Shown here: positions 26,631-35,705 of the stretch, piece by piece
Position numbering within the stretch: the stretch's first letter is position 1
Layout: each line of letters opens with the position of its first letter
Assembly: GCA_018830135.1 (NCBI GenBank)
Contig: JAHJTB010000479.1
Location: 1-39,139, forward strand
Origin: Pseudomonadota bacterium
GTDB lineage: Bacteria; Desulfobacterota; Desulfarculia; Adiutricales; JAGVGV01
DNA length: 39,139 nt
Direction of reading: 5' to 3'
Notes under the pieces: generated by a model
What the model was told of the DNA's origin: nothing
Seen by the model: only the letters and a program-made list of their open reading frames with translations
The model's database searches: none
Position numbers and translations under genes: made by a program

Positions 26631-28205
26631 ATGAGTCGGTGGCTTAACGCAGGTGAGGTAGTCCGGGTCAACGCCGCGCTTGTTCCGGACAAGATCGGGG
26701 CCAAGGACCTCGATCGGAGCATGACCTTTCGGGAATGGAACGACCGGAGTTGCCGCCTGGCCAACGCCCTGCGGGGGCTGGGCCTGGAAAAAGGCGACCG
26801 GTTCGGCATTATCGCTTACAACCGCGTCGAATGGATGGAAATCTACGCCGCCGCGGCCAAGGCCGGCCTGGTGGCCGTGCCGATCATGTTCCGGCTGGCG
26901 CCCCCCGAATATCAATACATCCTCGAAGATTCCGGGGCCAAGGCCTTCATCGTCGAAGAGCCCTTCAGCCAGGGCGCCGATTCCATCCGATCCAGCCTGC
27001 CCGGACTCGAGCATCTCATCTACCTGGGCCAAGGGAACGCGCCGGAGGGGTACCATGGGTACGAAGACCTCATCGCCGGGGCCTCCCCCGAGGAGCCCGG
27101 CGTTACGGTCGATCACCAGGACGTCTGGACCTTCATGTACACCTCCGGGACCACGGGCAAACCCAAGGGCGCGGTCCGGACCCACGAAAGCTATATCGCC
27201 TTTTACGTCATCAACATCACCGAAATGGGCTTCGACCGGGACGACATGGCCCTCATGGTCATGCCCATGTGCCATGTCAACTCGATCTTCTACTCCTTCA
27301 CCTTCACCTACGCCCAGGCCGGAGTCTGCGTGTACAGCCGGGCCAGCTTCGATCCCGAACACATGCTCCAGACCCTCTCCGAACAGGGCATCACTTTCAC
27401 CTCCCTGGTCCCGACCCACTACATCATGATGCTCAGCCTGCCCGAGGAGATCAAGGGCCGGTACGATGTCTCCCGGGTCCGGCGGCTGCTATGTTCATCG
27501 GCCCCGGCTCGCAAGGACACCAAGGTAAGCATTCTGGACCATTTCAAAAATTCCCGGCTCTACGAGGCGTACGGCTCGACCGAGGCCGGCCTGGTGACCC
27601 TGCTGCGGCCGGAGGACCAGATGCGCAAGCTGGGCTCCATCGGCCGGGAAATCATATGCACCGACCGGATCAGGCTCCTTGATCAGAATGGGAACGAGGT
27701 TCCGGACGGCCAGGTGGGCGAGCTGTTCTCGCGAGGACCGGCCTTGTTTTCCCAATACTGGAATCTGCCCGACGTGACCCGGGAGTCGTTCCGGGGCGAA
27801 TATTTTTCCGCCGGCGACATGGCCCGGCGGGACGAGGACGGGTACTACTACCTGATCGATCGCAAGAAGAACATGATCATCACCGGCGGGGAGAACGTCT
27901 ACCCGTCCGAGATCGAGGACGTGGTCGGCTCGCATCACAAGGTCAAGGACGTGGCCGTCATCGGCGTGCCGGACGAGAAGTGGGGCGAGTGCATCAAGGC
28001 CGTGGTCATTCTACACGACGATTTCGAGCCGAGCAGGGACGTCGCGGCCGAGATCATCGAACACTGCCGGGGCCGGATCGCCGGCTTCAAGCGGCCCAAG
28101 AGCGTGGACTTTATCGACGAGGACGAAATGCCGCGAACCGGGACCGGCAAAATTCTGCACCGGGCACTGAGGGAACGGTACGGCAAGTGGAGCGACTCCC
28201 AATAA
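26631..28205 (+). CDS. AMP-dependent acyl-CoA synthetase/ligase
   Basis: YTSGTTGKPKGAVRTH, YGSTEAGLVTL, YFSAGDMARRDEDGYYYLIDRKKNMIITGGENVYPSEIE, PRTGTGKILHRAL. Confidence 0.93.
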   Translation: MSRWLNAGEVVRVNAALVPDKIGAKDLDRSMTFREWNDRSCRLANALRGLGLEKGDRFGIIAYNRVEWMEIYAAAAKAGLVAVPIMFRLAPPEYQYILEDSGAKAFIVEEPFSQGADSIRSSLPGLEHLIYLGQGNAPEGYHGYEDLIAGASPEEPGVTVDHQDVWTFMYTSGTTGKPKGAVRTHESYIAFYVINITEMGFDRDDMALMVMPMCHVNSIFYSFTFTYAQAGVCVYSRASFDPEHMLQTLSEQGITFTSLVPTHYIMMLSLPEEIKGRYDVSRVRRLLCSSAPARKDTKVSILDHFKNSRLYEAYGSTEAGLVTLLRPEDQMRKLGSIGREIICTDRIRLLDQNGNEVPDGQVGELFSRGPALFSQYWNLPDVTRESFRGEYFSAGDMARRDEDGYYYLIDRKKNMIITGGENVYPSEIEDVVGSHHKVKDVAVIGVPDEKWGECIKAVVILHDDFEPSRDVAAEIIEHCRGRIAGFKRPKSVDFIDEDEMPRTGTGKILHRALRERYGKWSDSQ

Positions 28206-28295
28206 GGTCGGCCGCCTTGGGGAACGCTTGACTCCGGGACGATCGGGGCTACCGGCCCACTCAATTTATCATATCGAGACACGGAGGAAAAACGG

Positions 28296-29486
28296 ATGCT
28301 GAAAAACTGTTTCATCCCTTACAAAGGCTACTGGAGCTCGCCCTTCTGCCGCTGGCAGGGCAGCCTGCAGAACGAACACGCCGTCAAGCTGGGAGCGGCC
28401 ACGGCCCGCAAGTTCCTCGATCTGCGCGGCCTGTCCCCCGACATCTTCGACGGCCTCTATCTGGGCATGACCATCGGCCAGCCGAGCTGGTTCTACGCCG
28501 CGCCCTGGTTCGCCGCCTTGATGGGCAATGACAAGATCAGCGGGCCCACCGTCTCGCAGGCCTGCGCCACCTCGGCCACGACCCTGGGAATGGCCGCCAT
28601 GGCCATCGAGTCGGGCATGTACCGCAATATCCTGGTGGCCGCCACGGACCGGTGCTCCAACGGCCCCCACACCGTCTGGCCCAATCCCAACGGCCCGGGC
28701 GGCGAGGTCATTTCCGAGAACTGGATGATGGACAACTTCAACAACGACCCCTACGGCCGCCAGGCCATGGTTCAGACCGCCGAAAACGTGGGCAGTCAAC
28801 ATGGCGTGACCAAGGAGGAGTCGGACGCCATGGCCTTGCGGCGGTACGAGCAGTACCTGGATTCCCTGGCCAACGACCGGGAGTTCCAGAAGCGCTACAT
28901 GGTCGCGGTCGATGTGCGGTTGTCCAAGAAAAAGACCCTGGTCGTCGAGGAGGACGAAGGCATCACGCCTTGCACGGCAGAGGGGCTGGCTGCTCTGAAA
29001 CCGGTCGTGCCCGGCGGGACCATCTCCTTCGGCGCCCAGACCCACCCGGCCGACGGAAACGCCGGCCTGATCGTGGCCGGCCGGGAACAGGCCGCGGACA
29101 TGTCCGCGGACAAGAACGTGACGATCCAGGTCCTGTCGTACGGCTTCGCCCGGGCCGAGAAGGCCCACATGGCCGCGGCCGTGTCGCCCTGCGCCCAGAT
29201 GGCCCTGGACAACGCCGGTCTCAAGGTCGCCGACCTGGCCGCGGTCAAGACCCACAACCCCTTTACGGTCAACGACGTGGTCATGGCCAAGATCATGGGG
29301 ATTGACGACCGGATTTTCAACAACTACGGAAGCTCCCTGGTCTTCGGCCATCCCCAGGGGCCGACCGGGGCCCGGTGTATCGTCGAGCTGATCGAGGAGT
29401 TGGTCATCAAGGGCGGCGGATACGGTCTGTTTGCAGGCTGCGCGGCCGGGGACACCGCCGCCGGCGTGGTCGTCAAGGTCAACTGA
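28296..29486 (+). CDS. Thiolase-like (SCP-x/acetyl-CoA acetyltransferase-like) protein
   Basis: SQACATSATTLGMAAMAIESG (active-site Cys region), THNPFTVND, GHPQGPTGARCIVELIEEL, LFAGCAAGDTAAGVVVK. Confidence 0.85.
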   Translation: MLKNCFIPYKGYWSSPFCRWQGSLQNEHAVKLGAATARKFLDLRGLSPDIFDGLYLGMTIGQPSWFYAAPWFAALMGNDKISGPTVSQACATSATTLGMAAMAIESGMYRNILVAATDRCSNGPHTVWPNPNGPGGEVISENWMMDNFNNDPYGRQAMVQTAENVGSQHGVTKEESDAMALRRYEQYLDSLANDREFQKRYMVAVDVRLSKKKTLVVEEDEGITPCTAEGLAALKPVVPGGTISFGAQTHPADGNAGLIVAGREQAADMSADKNVTIQVLSYGFARAEKAHMAAAVSPCAQMALDNAGLKVADLAAVKTHNPFTVNDVVMAKIMGIDDRIFNNYGSSLVFGHPQGPTGARCIVELIEELVIKGGGYGLFAGCAAGDTAAGVVVKVN

Positions 29487-29495
29487 GCCCTGCCC

Positions 29496-29535
29496 GAAAC
29501 GAGGTTCCCGGGCATCCCGGTCCGGGAACCGTTTC
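29496..29535 (+). terminator. Bulged 14-bp stem-loop after the thiolase-like gene
   Basis: GAAACG(AG)GTTCCCGG / CCGGGAACCGTTTC. Confidence 0.45.
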
Positions 29536-29603
29536 CATGCCGCGTGCCGGCGGGGCCGCCGGACCGACCGCCCCACGGGCGCCCGGCGGCCGCGAGGTGT
29601 ATC

Positions 29604-30884
29604 GTGCGCGTCCTGCTCGTTTCCGCCAACCGTGAAGAAGTCAACATGCTGACCCTGCCCTTGGGCCTGGCCTGCGTGGCCGAGGCGACCCGGTCCGCCG
29701 GCCACGAGGTCGAAATGATCGACCTGATCGGCCGGGACGACGCGGACCTCGGCATCGGCCGGGCCATCGATTCCATTCGGCCCGAGGTGATCGGAATTTC
29801 CATCCGGAACATCGACGATCAGAACATGGACGGGACCCGTTTCCTGCTGGATATTGCCGGCCGGATCGTGTCCCTCTGCCGGGCCGCGACGGACGCGCCC
29901 ATCGTTCTGGGAGGGGCCGGATACAGCATCTTTCCGGAAAGCGCCCTGGCGTACCTCGGGGCGGACATGGGCATCCGGGGTGAAGGCGAACAGGCCTTCC
30001 CGGCCCTGCTCGAACGGCTGTCGAAAAACAGGCCCCTGTCCGATCTGCCCGGACTGTACCGGCCCGGAATCGCTCCCCCAACCGAGTGGAGGCCGGAACC
30101 CCAACTCGAAAGGCTGCCCTGGCCCAAACCCTCCTGCTGGCCTCAGGCCCAACGGTCAAATCCCCAGCTCTGGATTCCCGTCCAGATCAGGCGGGGCTGC
30201 CCCCTGGGCTGTGTCTACTGCTCGACGGCCTCCATCGAAGGGCGGCGCATCCGGACCTGCGCGCCAGACAAGGCGGCCGAGCGGATGGACGAACTGGTCC
30301 GGGCCGGTTTTTCCCGTTTTTTTTTCACCGACAACATCTTCAACCTGCCCCCGTCCTACGCCAAGGCCTTCTGCCGGGCTTTGAAAGAACGCGGCCTGAA
30401 ACCCAAGTGGCTGTGTATTGTCTATCCCACGCGGCTGGACGAGGAACTGGTCCGCCTGATGGCCGAAGCCGGATGCGCCGGCGTTAGCCTGGGCTTTGAA
30501 ACCGGGTCGGCACGCATGCTGGCCGGGTTGAACAAGCGGTTCAGCCTCTCGGACGTCCGCCGGGCCGCATCCATGCTGGCCGAACACGGTCTGCCCACCA
30601 TGGGTTTCCTGCTGCTGGGCGGGCCGGGAGAAACGCGGGAGTCGGTGCTCGAAAGCCTGGATTTTGCTGAAAGTCTGCCCATCACCTCCCTGAAGCTGAC
30701 CGTGGGCCTGCGCATCTATCCCGAAACGCCCCTGGCCGCGATCGCCGCCCGGAGGGGACTGATCCCACAAGGCGACGATCTTCTTCGTCCCCGGTTCTAC
30801 CTGGAACCGGGGCTGGAGGACTGGCTCCGCGAAACCGTGCAGGACCGGGCCCGGGGCCGGGCCAACTGGATGACCGGGGCCTGA
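29604..30884 (+). CDS. Cobalamin-binding-domain radical SAM protein (1)
   Basis: GTG start; N-terminal Rossmann-like B12-binding-type region (VRVLLVSANREEVNMLTLPLGLACVAEATRSAGHEVEMIDL); CPLGCVYC; GAGYSIFPESAL. Confidence 0.88.
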   Translation: MRVLLVSANREEVNMLTLPLGLACVAEATRSAGHEVEMIDLIGRDDADLGIGRAIDSIRPEVIGISIRNIDDQNMDGTRFLLDIAGRIVSLCRAATDAPIVLGGAGYSIFPESALAYLGADMGIRGEGEQAFPALLERLSKNRPLSDLPGLYRPGIAPPTEWRPEPQLERLPWPKPSCWPQAQRSNPQLWIPVQIRRGCPLGCVYCSTASIEGRRIRTCAPDKAAERMDELVRAGFSRFFFTDNIFNLPPSYAKAFCRALKERGLKPKWLCIVYPTRLDEELVRLMAEAGCAGVSLGFETGSARMLAGLNKRFSLSDVRRAASMLAEHGLPTMGFLLLGGPGETRESVLESLDFAESLPITSLKLTVGLRIYPETPLAAIAARRGLIPQGDDLLRPRFYLEPGLEDWLRETVQDRARGRANWMTGA

Positions 30885-30935
30885 CCTCCGCTCCGATCCC
30901 GCCTTCCCGGAAAGCGGCACGAATGCAATTGGCCT

Positions 30936-30964
30936 TTGACAACGGGGCGTCAAGACAATAAAAT
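30936..30964 (+). promoter_or_regulatory. Sigma70-type promoter upstream of radical SAM protein 2
   Basis: TTGACA (30936-30941), 17-nt spacer, TAAAAT (30959-30964). Confidence 0.65.
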
Positions 30965-31003
30965 CCGCGCTAACGATTGCTGATCTTTACCGGGAGTCTC
31001 GAA

Positions 31004-32593
31004 ATGCGCTTTTTGCTCGTCAATCCCTTTTATCCCATATCCGAAACGCCGTCACCGCCGCTGGGCCTGGCCTTCCTGGCCGGGGCCCTGGAACGGGCCG
31101 GGGTGGAAGTCCGGCTGCTGGACCTGGTCGTCCATCCCTATTCCCGGGACCGTCTGGAGGCGCTCATCGATGAATTCCGGCCGGACGCGGTCGGGGCCAC
31201 GGCCGTGACCATGACCTTCGACCATGCCATCGAGATCATCGAAGACGTCAAGCGGGTTGCGCCCGGGGTCCGGACCGTCATGGGCGGCCCCCACGTCAGC
31301 TTTTGCGGACCGGAGACCATGCTCCGGTATTCCGCCCTGGATTTTGTCGTTCTGGGCGAGGGGGAACTGACCATCGTCGAACTGGCCGAAGCCATGGACC
31401 GGGGCTCGGGCTGGGAGCGGATTCCCGGCCTGATCTACCGCCTGGGCCCGGAAATCGTTTCGACCGAATGGCGGGAGCCCGTGGCCGACGTGGACTCGCT
31501 GCCCCAGCCGGCCAGGCACCTCGTGCCCTTGGGCCGCTATCGGGCCCTGGGCATGCCGGTCAGCATGACCACCAGCCGGGGCTGCCCTTTCAACTGCATC
31601 TTCTGCGTCGGCCGGAAAATGGTCGGGGCCAAGGTCCGTTACCGCGACCCGATCCAGGTGGTCGATGAACTGGAATACCTGAGCACCCTGGACTTTCACC
31701 AGATCAATATTGCCGACGACCTGTTCACGGCCAACAAGAAACACTGCCACGCCGTGTGCGACGAGATCATCCGCCGGGGCCTGAAGACCAAGTGGACCTC
31801 TTTTGCCCGGGTGGATACGGTCTCCCGCGAGGTGCTGGCCAAGATGCGGGAGGCCGGCTGCGATGCGGTCAGTTTCGGCATCGAGACGGCCAATGCGGAG
31901 ATACTCAAGACCATCCGCAAGGGCATCACGACCGATCAGGTGGTCGAGGCCATCCAGATGTGCATCGACACCGGGGTGACCCCGTTCGGATCATTCATTC
32001 TGGGCCTTCCCGGAGAGACGCCGGAAACCATCGCGGAGACCCTGGCCTTCGGGGACCGGATCAAGGCCATGGGTACCTCCTACGGTTTCCACCTTCTGGC
32101 GCCCTTCCCCGGGACCGAGGTTCGGGAGCAGAGCGAGAAGTACGGCCTCAAGATACTGACCGACGACTGGCGGGAGTACCACGCCAACCGGTCCATCGTC
32201 GAAACCGAGACGGTAACCCGGGAGATGATGGACGATATCGTCATCGAGTGGGAACGGGAGTTCGACGAATATCTGGGGGACATCAAGCAGCGCCGCGAAC
32301 TGGGCCAGACCACGCCCGAGGAGGCCTGGCCCCTGGACAAGCTCGAACATACGGTCCTGATCTACGACCTGATGATGAACGGGGCCATCGAGGAACGGGG
32401 ACACTGGCCCCAGGGGCCCGGCCCGGTTTCAGAGGCCGAAGCCTTGGCGACCCTGGCCGACCGGATCATGGACCGGACCCGGGAAAGCCGGGCCCAGGTC
32501 GAGAGCACGCTGGGTTATGCCCTGGGAAAAGGCGCGCTTGAACTTCGCGAGGAGGACGGCCTCCTTCGGTGGGCCTGGGTCGAATATTTGTAG
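31004..32593 (+). CDS. Cobalamin-binding-domain radical SAM protein (2)
   Basis: MRFLLVNPFYPISETPSPPLGLAFLAGALERAGVEVRLLDL; TVMGGPHVSF; SRGCPFNCIFCVGRKM (CxxxCxxC); GIETANAEILKTIRKGIT. Confidence 0.92.
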   Translation: MRFLLVNPFYPISETPSPPLGLAFLAGALERAGVEVRLLDLVVHPYSRDRLEALIDEFRPDAVGATAVTMTFDHAIEIIEDVKRVAPGVRTVMGGPHVSFCGPETMLRYSALDFVVLGEGELTIVELAEAMDRGSGWERIPGLIYRLGPEIVSTEWREPVADVDSLPQPARHLVPLGRYRALGMPVSMTTSRGCPFNCIFCVGRKMVGAKVRYRDPIQVVDELEYLSTLDFHQINIADDLFTANKKHCHAVCDEIIRRGLKTKWTSFARVDTVSREVLAKMREAGCDAVSFGIETANAEILKTIRKGITTDQVVEAIQMCIDTGVTPFGSFILGLPGETPETIAETLAFGDRIKAMGTSYGFHLLAPFPGTEVREQSEKYGLKILTDDWREYHANRSIVETETVTREMMDDIVIEWEREFDEYLGDIKQRRELGQTTPEEAWPLDKLEHTVLIYDLMMNGAIEERGHWPQGPGPVSEAEALATLADRIMDRTRESRAQVESTLGYALGKGALELREEDGLLRWAWVEYL

Positions 32594-32611
32594 GAACGGA
32601 GCGGGGAGATC

Positions 32612-33259
32612 ATGGGACCGGACGTCAGGTTGATCGACGAGGTCAAGGGGTTCATGGACGAGGAGGAGGGGCGGCGGCTCTATGAGGCGGCCCTGGAAGC
32701 CGCCCCCATGGGACCTTGCCTGGAGATCGGAAGCTACTGCGGCAAATCGGCGATCTACCTGGGCACGGGCGTCAAAGAGCGCGGCGGCGTCCTGTTTTCC
32801 ATCGATCATCATCGGGGCTCCGAGGAGCAGCAGCCCGGCGAGGAGTATTTCGATCCGGACCTGCTGGACCCCCGCACCGGGCGGATCGACACCTTCTCGC
32901 ATTTCCGGGCCAGCCTGGAAAAGGCGGGCCTGGAAGACACGGTCGTGCCTCTGGTCTGCCGCTCCGAGACGGCGGCCCGGTCCTGGGCCACGCCGCTGAG
33001 CCTGGTCTTCATCGACGGCGGCCATGCCTTCGAGACCGCGTACACGGACTACAACTCCTGGGCCGGCCACCTGATGCCCGGCGGCCTGCTGCTGATCCAC
33101 GATCTGTTCGAGAGGCCCGAGGAAGGGGGCCAGGCCCCCTGGCGGGTCTACCGGGTCGCGGCCGGGTCCGGCCTGTTCAAGGAACTGCCCCGGACCAAGA
33201 CCCTGGGGGTTCTGCGGCGGCTGGACTGCGGCGAAATTCCGGCCAATCTGCCTTATTGA
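32612..33259 (+). CDS. Class I SAM-dependent methyltransferase (Methyltransf_24-like)
   Basis: CLEIGSYCGKSAIYLGTG, LVFIDGGHAFETAYTDYNSW. Confidence 0.82.
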   Translation: MGPDVRLIDEVKGFMDEEEGRRLYEAALEAAPMGPCLEIGSYCGKSAIYLGTGVKERGGVLFSIDHHRGSEEQQPGEEYFDPDLLDPRTGRIDTFSHFRASLEKAGLEDTVVPLVCRSETAARSWATPLSLVFIDGGHAFETAYTDYNSWAGHLMPGGLLLIHDLFERPEEGGQAPWRVYRVAAGSGLFKELPRTKTLGVLRRLDCGEIPANLPY

Positions 33260-33280
33260 ATCCCGAGACGGCCCGGGCCG

Positions 33281-33994
33281 TCAGCCATCCTTCCGGAAAT
33301 ACAGGACCACGCTTTTCCCGATCAGGGGGTTGAGGAATTCTTCGGCCGCGCGGGTGGCCTTGGGGCGCTTCATCATGTCCCAGACCAGCAGGCGGTGGTA
33401 GAGGTTGACCAGGGCCGAGTCCTGACGGGTCGGTCCGACCAGGCATTTGAGCCACCAGTACGGGGAGTGCAGGGCGTGGGCGTGATGGCCGGCCCAGCAC
33501 CGCAGGCCGGCCTCTTCGATCATCCGGGTCAGTTCCCGAGCCTTGTAGATGCGCACGTGGCCGTCGTTGGCCGCATGGTAGTCCCTGGAGAGGGCCCAGC
33601 AGATGCGTTCCGGCAGCCAGCGCGGGACGCTGACCACGAGATGGCAGCCCGGCTTCAGAATCCGGACCAGTTCGCCCACCGCGGTTTGATGATCGGGGAT
33701 GTGTTCGAGGACCTCGGAACAGATGACCAGGTCGAAGGCGTCGTCGTCAAAGGGCAGGTCGGTCACGCTCGCCGTCAGGCAGGCCGAGGGGCCGCCGCCG
33801 TGCTCCCCCAGTTCCTGGTGGAAGCGCAGGCGCTCCCGGGCCTGGAGGACGTCCGGGTAGCGGAGGTCGGCGCCGATGGCCACCACGTCCTTCCAACGGG
33901 CCGCCTCGGCCAGATGCCGGCCGGAACCGCAGCCGATATCCAGAATCCGGTCACCCGGCTTGAGTTCGAGTCGCTTGAAATCGACGGTAATCAA
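33281..33994 (-). CDS. Class I SAM-dependent methyltransferase (Methyltransf_11-like)
   Basis: ILDIGCGSGRHLAEAARW, DLPFDDDAFDLVICSEVLEHIPD. Proposed TTG start preceded by AAGGAG; overlaps the upstream glycosyltransferase end. Confidence 0.85.
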   Translation of the reverse strand: MITVDFKRLELKPGDRILDIGCGSGRHLAEAARWKDVVAIGADLRYPDVLQARERLRFHQELGEHGGGPSACLTASVTDLPFDDDAFDLVICSEVLEHIPDHQTAVGELVRILKPGCHLVVSVPRWLPERICWALSRDYHAANDGHVRIYKARELTRMIEEAGLRCWAGHHAHALHSPYWWLKCLVGPTRQDSALVNLYHRLLVWDMMKRPKATRAAEEFLNPLIGKSVVLYFRKDG

Positions 33995-35228
33995 GGATGG
34001 TCTCCTTGTACACTTCAACGGTCTTTTCCGCGGCCTTGGTCCAGGTGAAGGTGTCGTGCACCCGCCGGTAACCCTTGTCAGCCAGTTCCCGGGCCCGATC
34101 CGGATGGTCGAGCAGGGAGACGATGGCCCGGCCCAGGGCCTCCGAATCGCCCGGCGGGACCAGTATCCCGGCGTCGCCCACCACTTCGGGCAGGGCCCCG
34201 CCGGTGGTGCTGATCACCGGCACCCGGCAGGCCATGGCCTCCCCGGCCGGCAGGCCGAAACCTTCGTACAAGGAGGGGACCACGGCCATGGTCGCCCGGG
34301 CGTACTGGCGGATGAATTCATCGTCGTCGATCCGGCCCGTGAAGGTAACCCGGCGTCCCACGTCCAAGTCCTTGATCAGCCGATACAGGTTGCTGCCTTT
34401 CTTGGGCGCCCCGATCACCACCAGGCGCACGTCCCGGGTCCGGGAAATATCGGCCACGGCCTTGAGCAGGACGTGAAGGCCTTTCATGGGAATGTCCGAA
34501 CTGTTGGTGACCATGATCCGGTTCGGCTCCCGCTCGATCCCCGGAAGGGGACGGAAGGTCTCCACGCTGATGCCGTTGGGCACGATCCGGAACCGGCTGG
34601 GAACGATTCCGAAGTCCCGGCTGATATCGTCCCGGGCGCAGGCGGAAACGGTGATGATCTGACGGAACTTCATGGAAACGCGCCGCTGCATGCCGATGAA
34701 ACTGAACCAGCGCATCTCCTTGAGCTTGCTCCAGGGATATCGCGCCGCCCGGATGGCCACGGCCCGGTCCCGCGTAATGGGATGGTGGATGGTGATCGTG
34801 GTGGGTATCCGATTCCTGAGGCCCCACAAGGCGTAGGAAAGGCATTGGTTGTCGTGGACCACGTCGTAATGGTGAAACCGGCGCAGCAGGTATCGCCAGG
34901 CCCGAAACCCGAAGGTCAGGGGCTCGGGAAAGCCCATACTGGAAACGCCCAGCCATTCCACGATGTTGATCGGGTCGCCCAGTTCCTTGAAGGTCGGGAA
35001 ACGAAAGAGATTTTCCGCGTCGTACAAGTCCAGGCAGGGCAGTTGATGGACCGTGACGCCCTCGTCCAGGACCAGCCTGGGCGGGCCGGCGATGACATCC
35101 ACGCGATGCCCCAGGCCCGTCAAGGCCCGACTCAGATTTTTGATATAAACCCCCTGTCCGCCTGAAAAAGGGTTGCTGCGATAGCTCAGCAGGCAGATGC
35201 GCAGGGGGGTGTCGTCAAGCGCGGCCAT
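33951..35228 (-). CDS. GT4-family glycosyltransferase
   Basis: LRICLLSYRSNPFSGGQGVYIKNLSRALTGLGHRVDVIAG ... VPSLYEGFGLPAGEAMACRVPVISTTGGALPEVVGDAGILVPPGD. Confidence 0.93.
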   Translation of the reverse strand: MAALDDTPLRICLLSYRSNPFSGGQGVYIKNLSRALTGLGHRVDVIAGPPRLVLDEGVTVHQLPCLDLYDAENLFRFPTFKELGDPINIVEWLGVSSMGFPEPLTFGFRAWRYLLRRFHHYDVVHDNQCLSYALWGLRNRIPTTITIHHPITRDRAVAIRAARYPWSKLKEMRWFSFIGMQRRVSMKFRQIITVSACARDDISRDFGIVPSRFRIVPNGISVETFRPLPGIEREPNRIMVTNSSDIPMKGLHVLLKAVADISRTRDVRLVVIGAPKKGSNLYRLIKDLDVGRRVTFTGRIDDDEFIRQYARATMAVVPSLYEGFGLPAGEAMACRVPVISTTGGALPEVVGDAGILVPPGDSEALGRAIVSLLDHPDRARELADKGYRRVHDTFTWTKAAEKTVEVYKETILDYRRFQATRTQAG

Positions 35229-35349
35229 GTCAGTACCTTTTGTCACGGGCCAAGTGGGCCCGAAATGTTTTTGCCGTTCGCTTCGTGGTCGGGACTCCGA
35301 TGTCGCCGCCTCGTGCGTTTTCGCCCGGCCGCCCTCCGGCGGCCAAAAT

Positions 35350-35365
35350 GAATGAACAGTCATTC
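35350..35365. promoter_or_regulatory. Palindromic operator resembling TetR-family (FadR-like) boxes
   Basis: (T)GAATGA-ACAG-TCATTC: perfect 6-4-6 inverted repeat upstream of the minus-strand glycosyltransferase gene. Confidence 0.55.
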
Positions 35366-35705
35366 GTAACGCATTCCAGGGACCGGTGACAAGACTTTTT
35401 TTAATCAAATCATATGATCAGAGATCCAAAAACAGGCCGCTTCGGCCCGATCACCGGGCCGGGCTCAAGGCTCAATCCTCAAAATATGCCTTTATATTCA
35501 TGCGGTTGTTTGTGTTTGCCCTCCTCGGCCTCGAACCAGACCGGACTTTTGGCCCAGGCCTAATCATCACGGACCCGCCGGCCGAGGCGGGAATGGCCGG
35601 TCGGTCCGGACAACGCGTTCCCTGGGCTGAATCACATACCCAGTTCAGGTATAATTATCCTTAATAATTAAATAATAGTGCGGGTTAGGTCGTGGATCCG
35701 GTCGC

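Noticed and set aside
28269-30152. 627-aa antisense ORF opposite the thiolase-like and radical SAM genes
   Set aside because: No domain similarity; sense-strand genes well supported.
33876-35165. 429-aa plus-strand ORF opposite the glycosyltransferase
   Set aside because: Shadow ORF; the minus strand encodes a clear GT4 glycosyltransferase.
35386-35664. 92-aa plus-strand ORF in the AT-rich intergenic region
   Set aside because: No SD, no recognisable domain, and it crosses the operator and hairpin elements.
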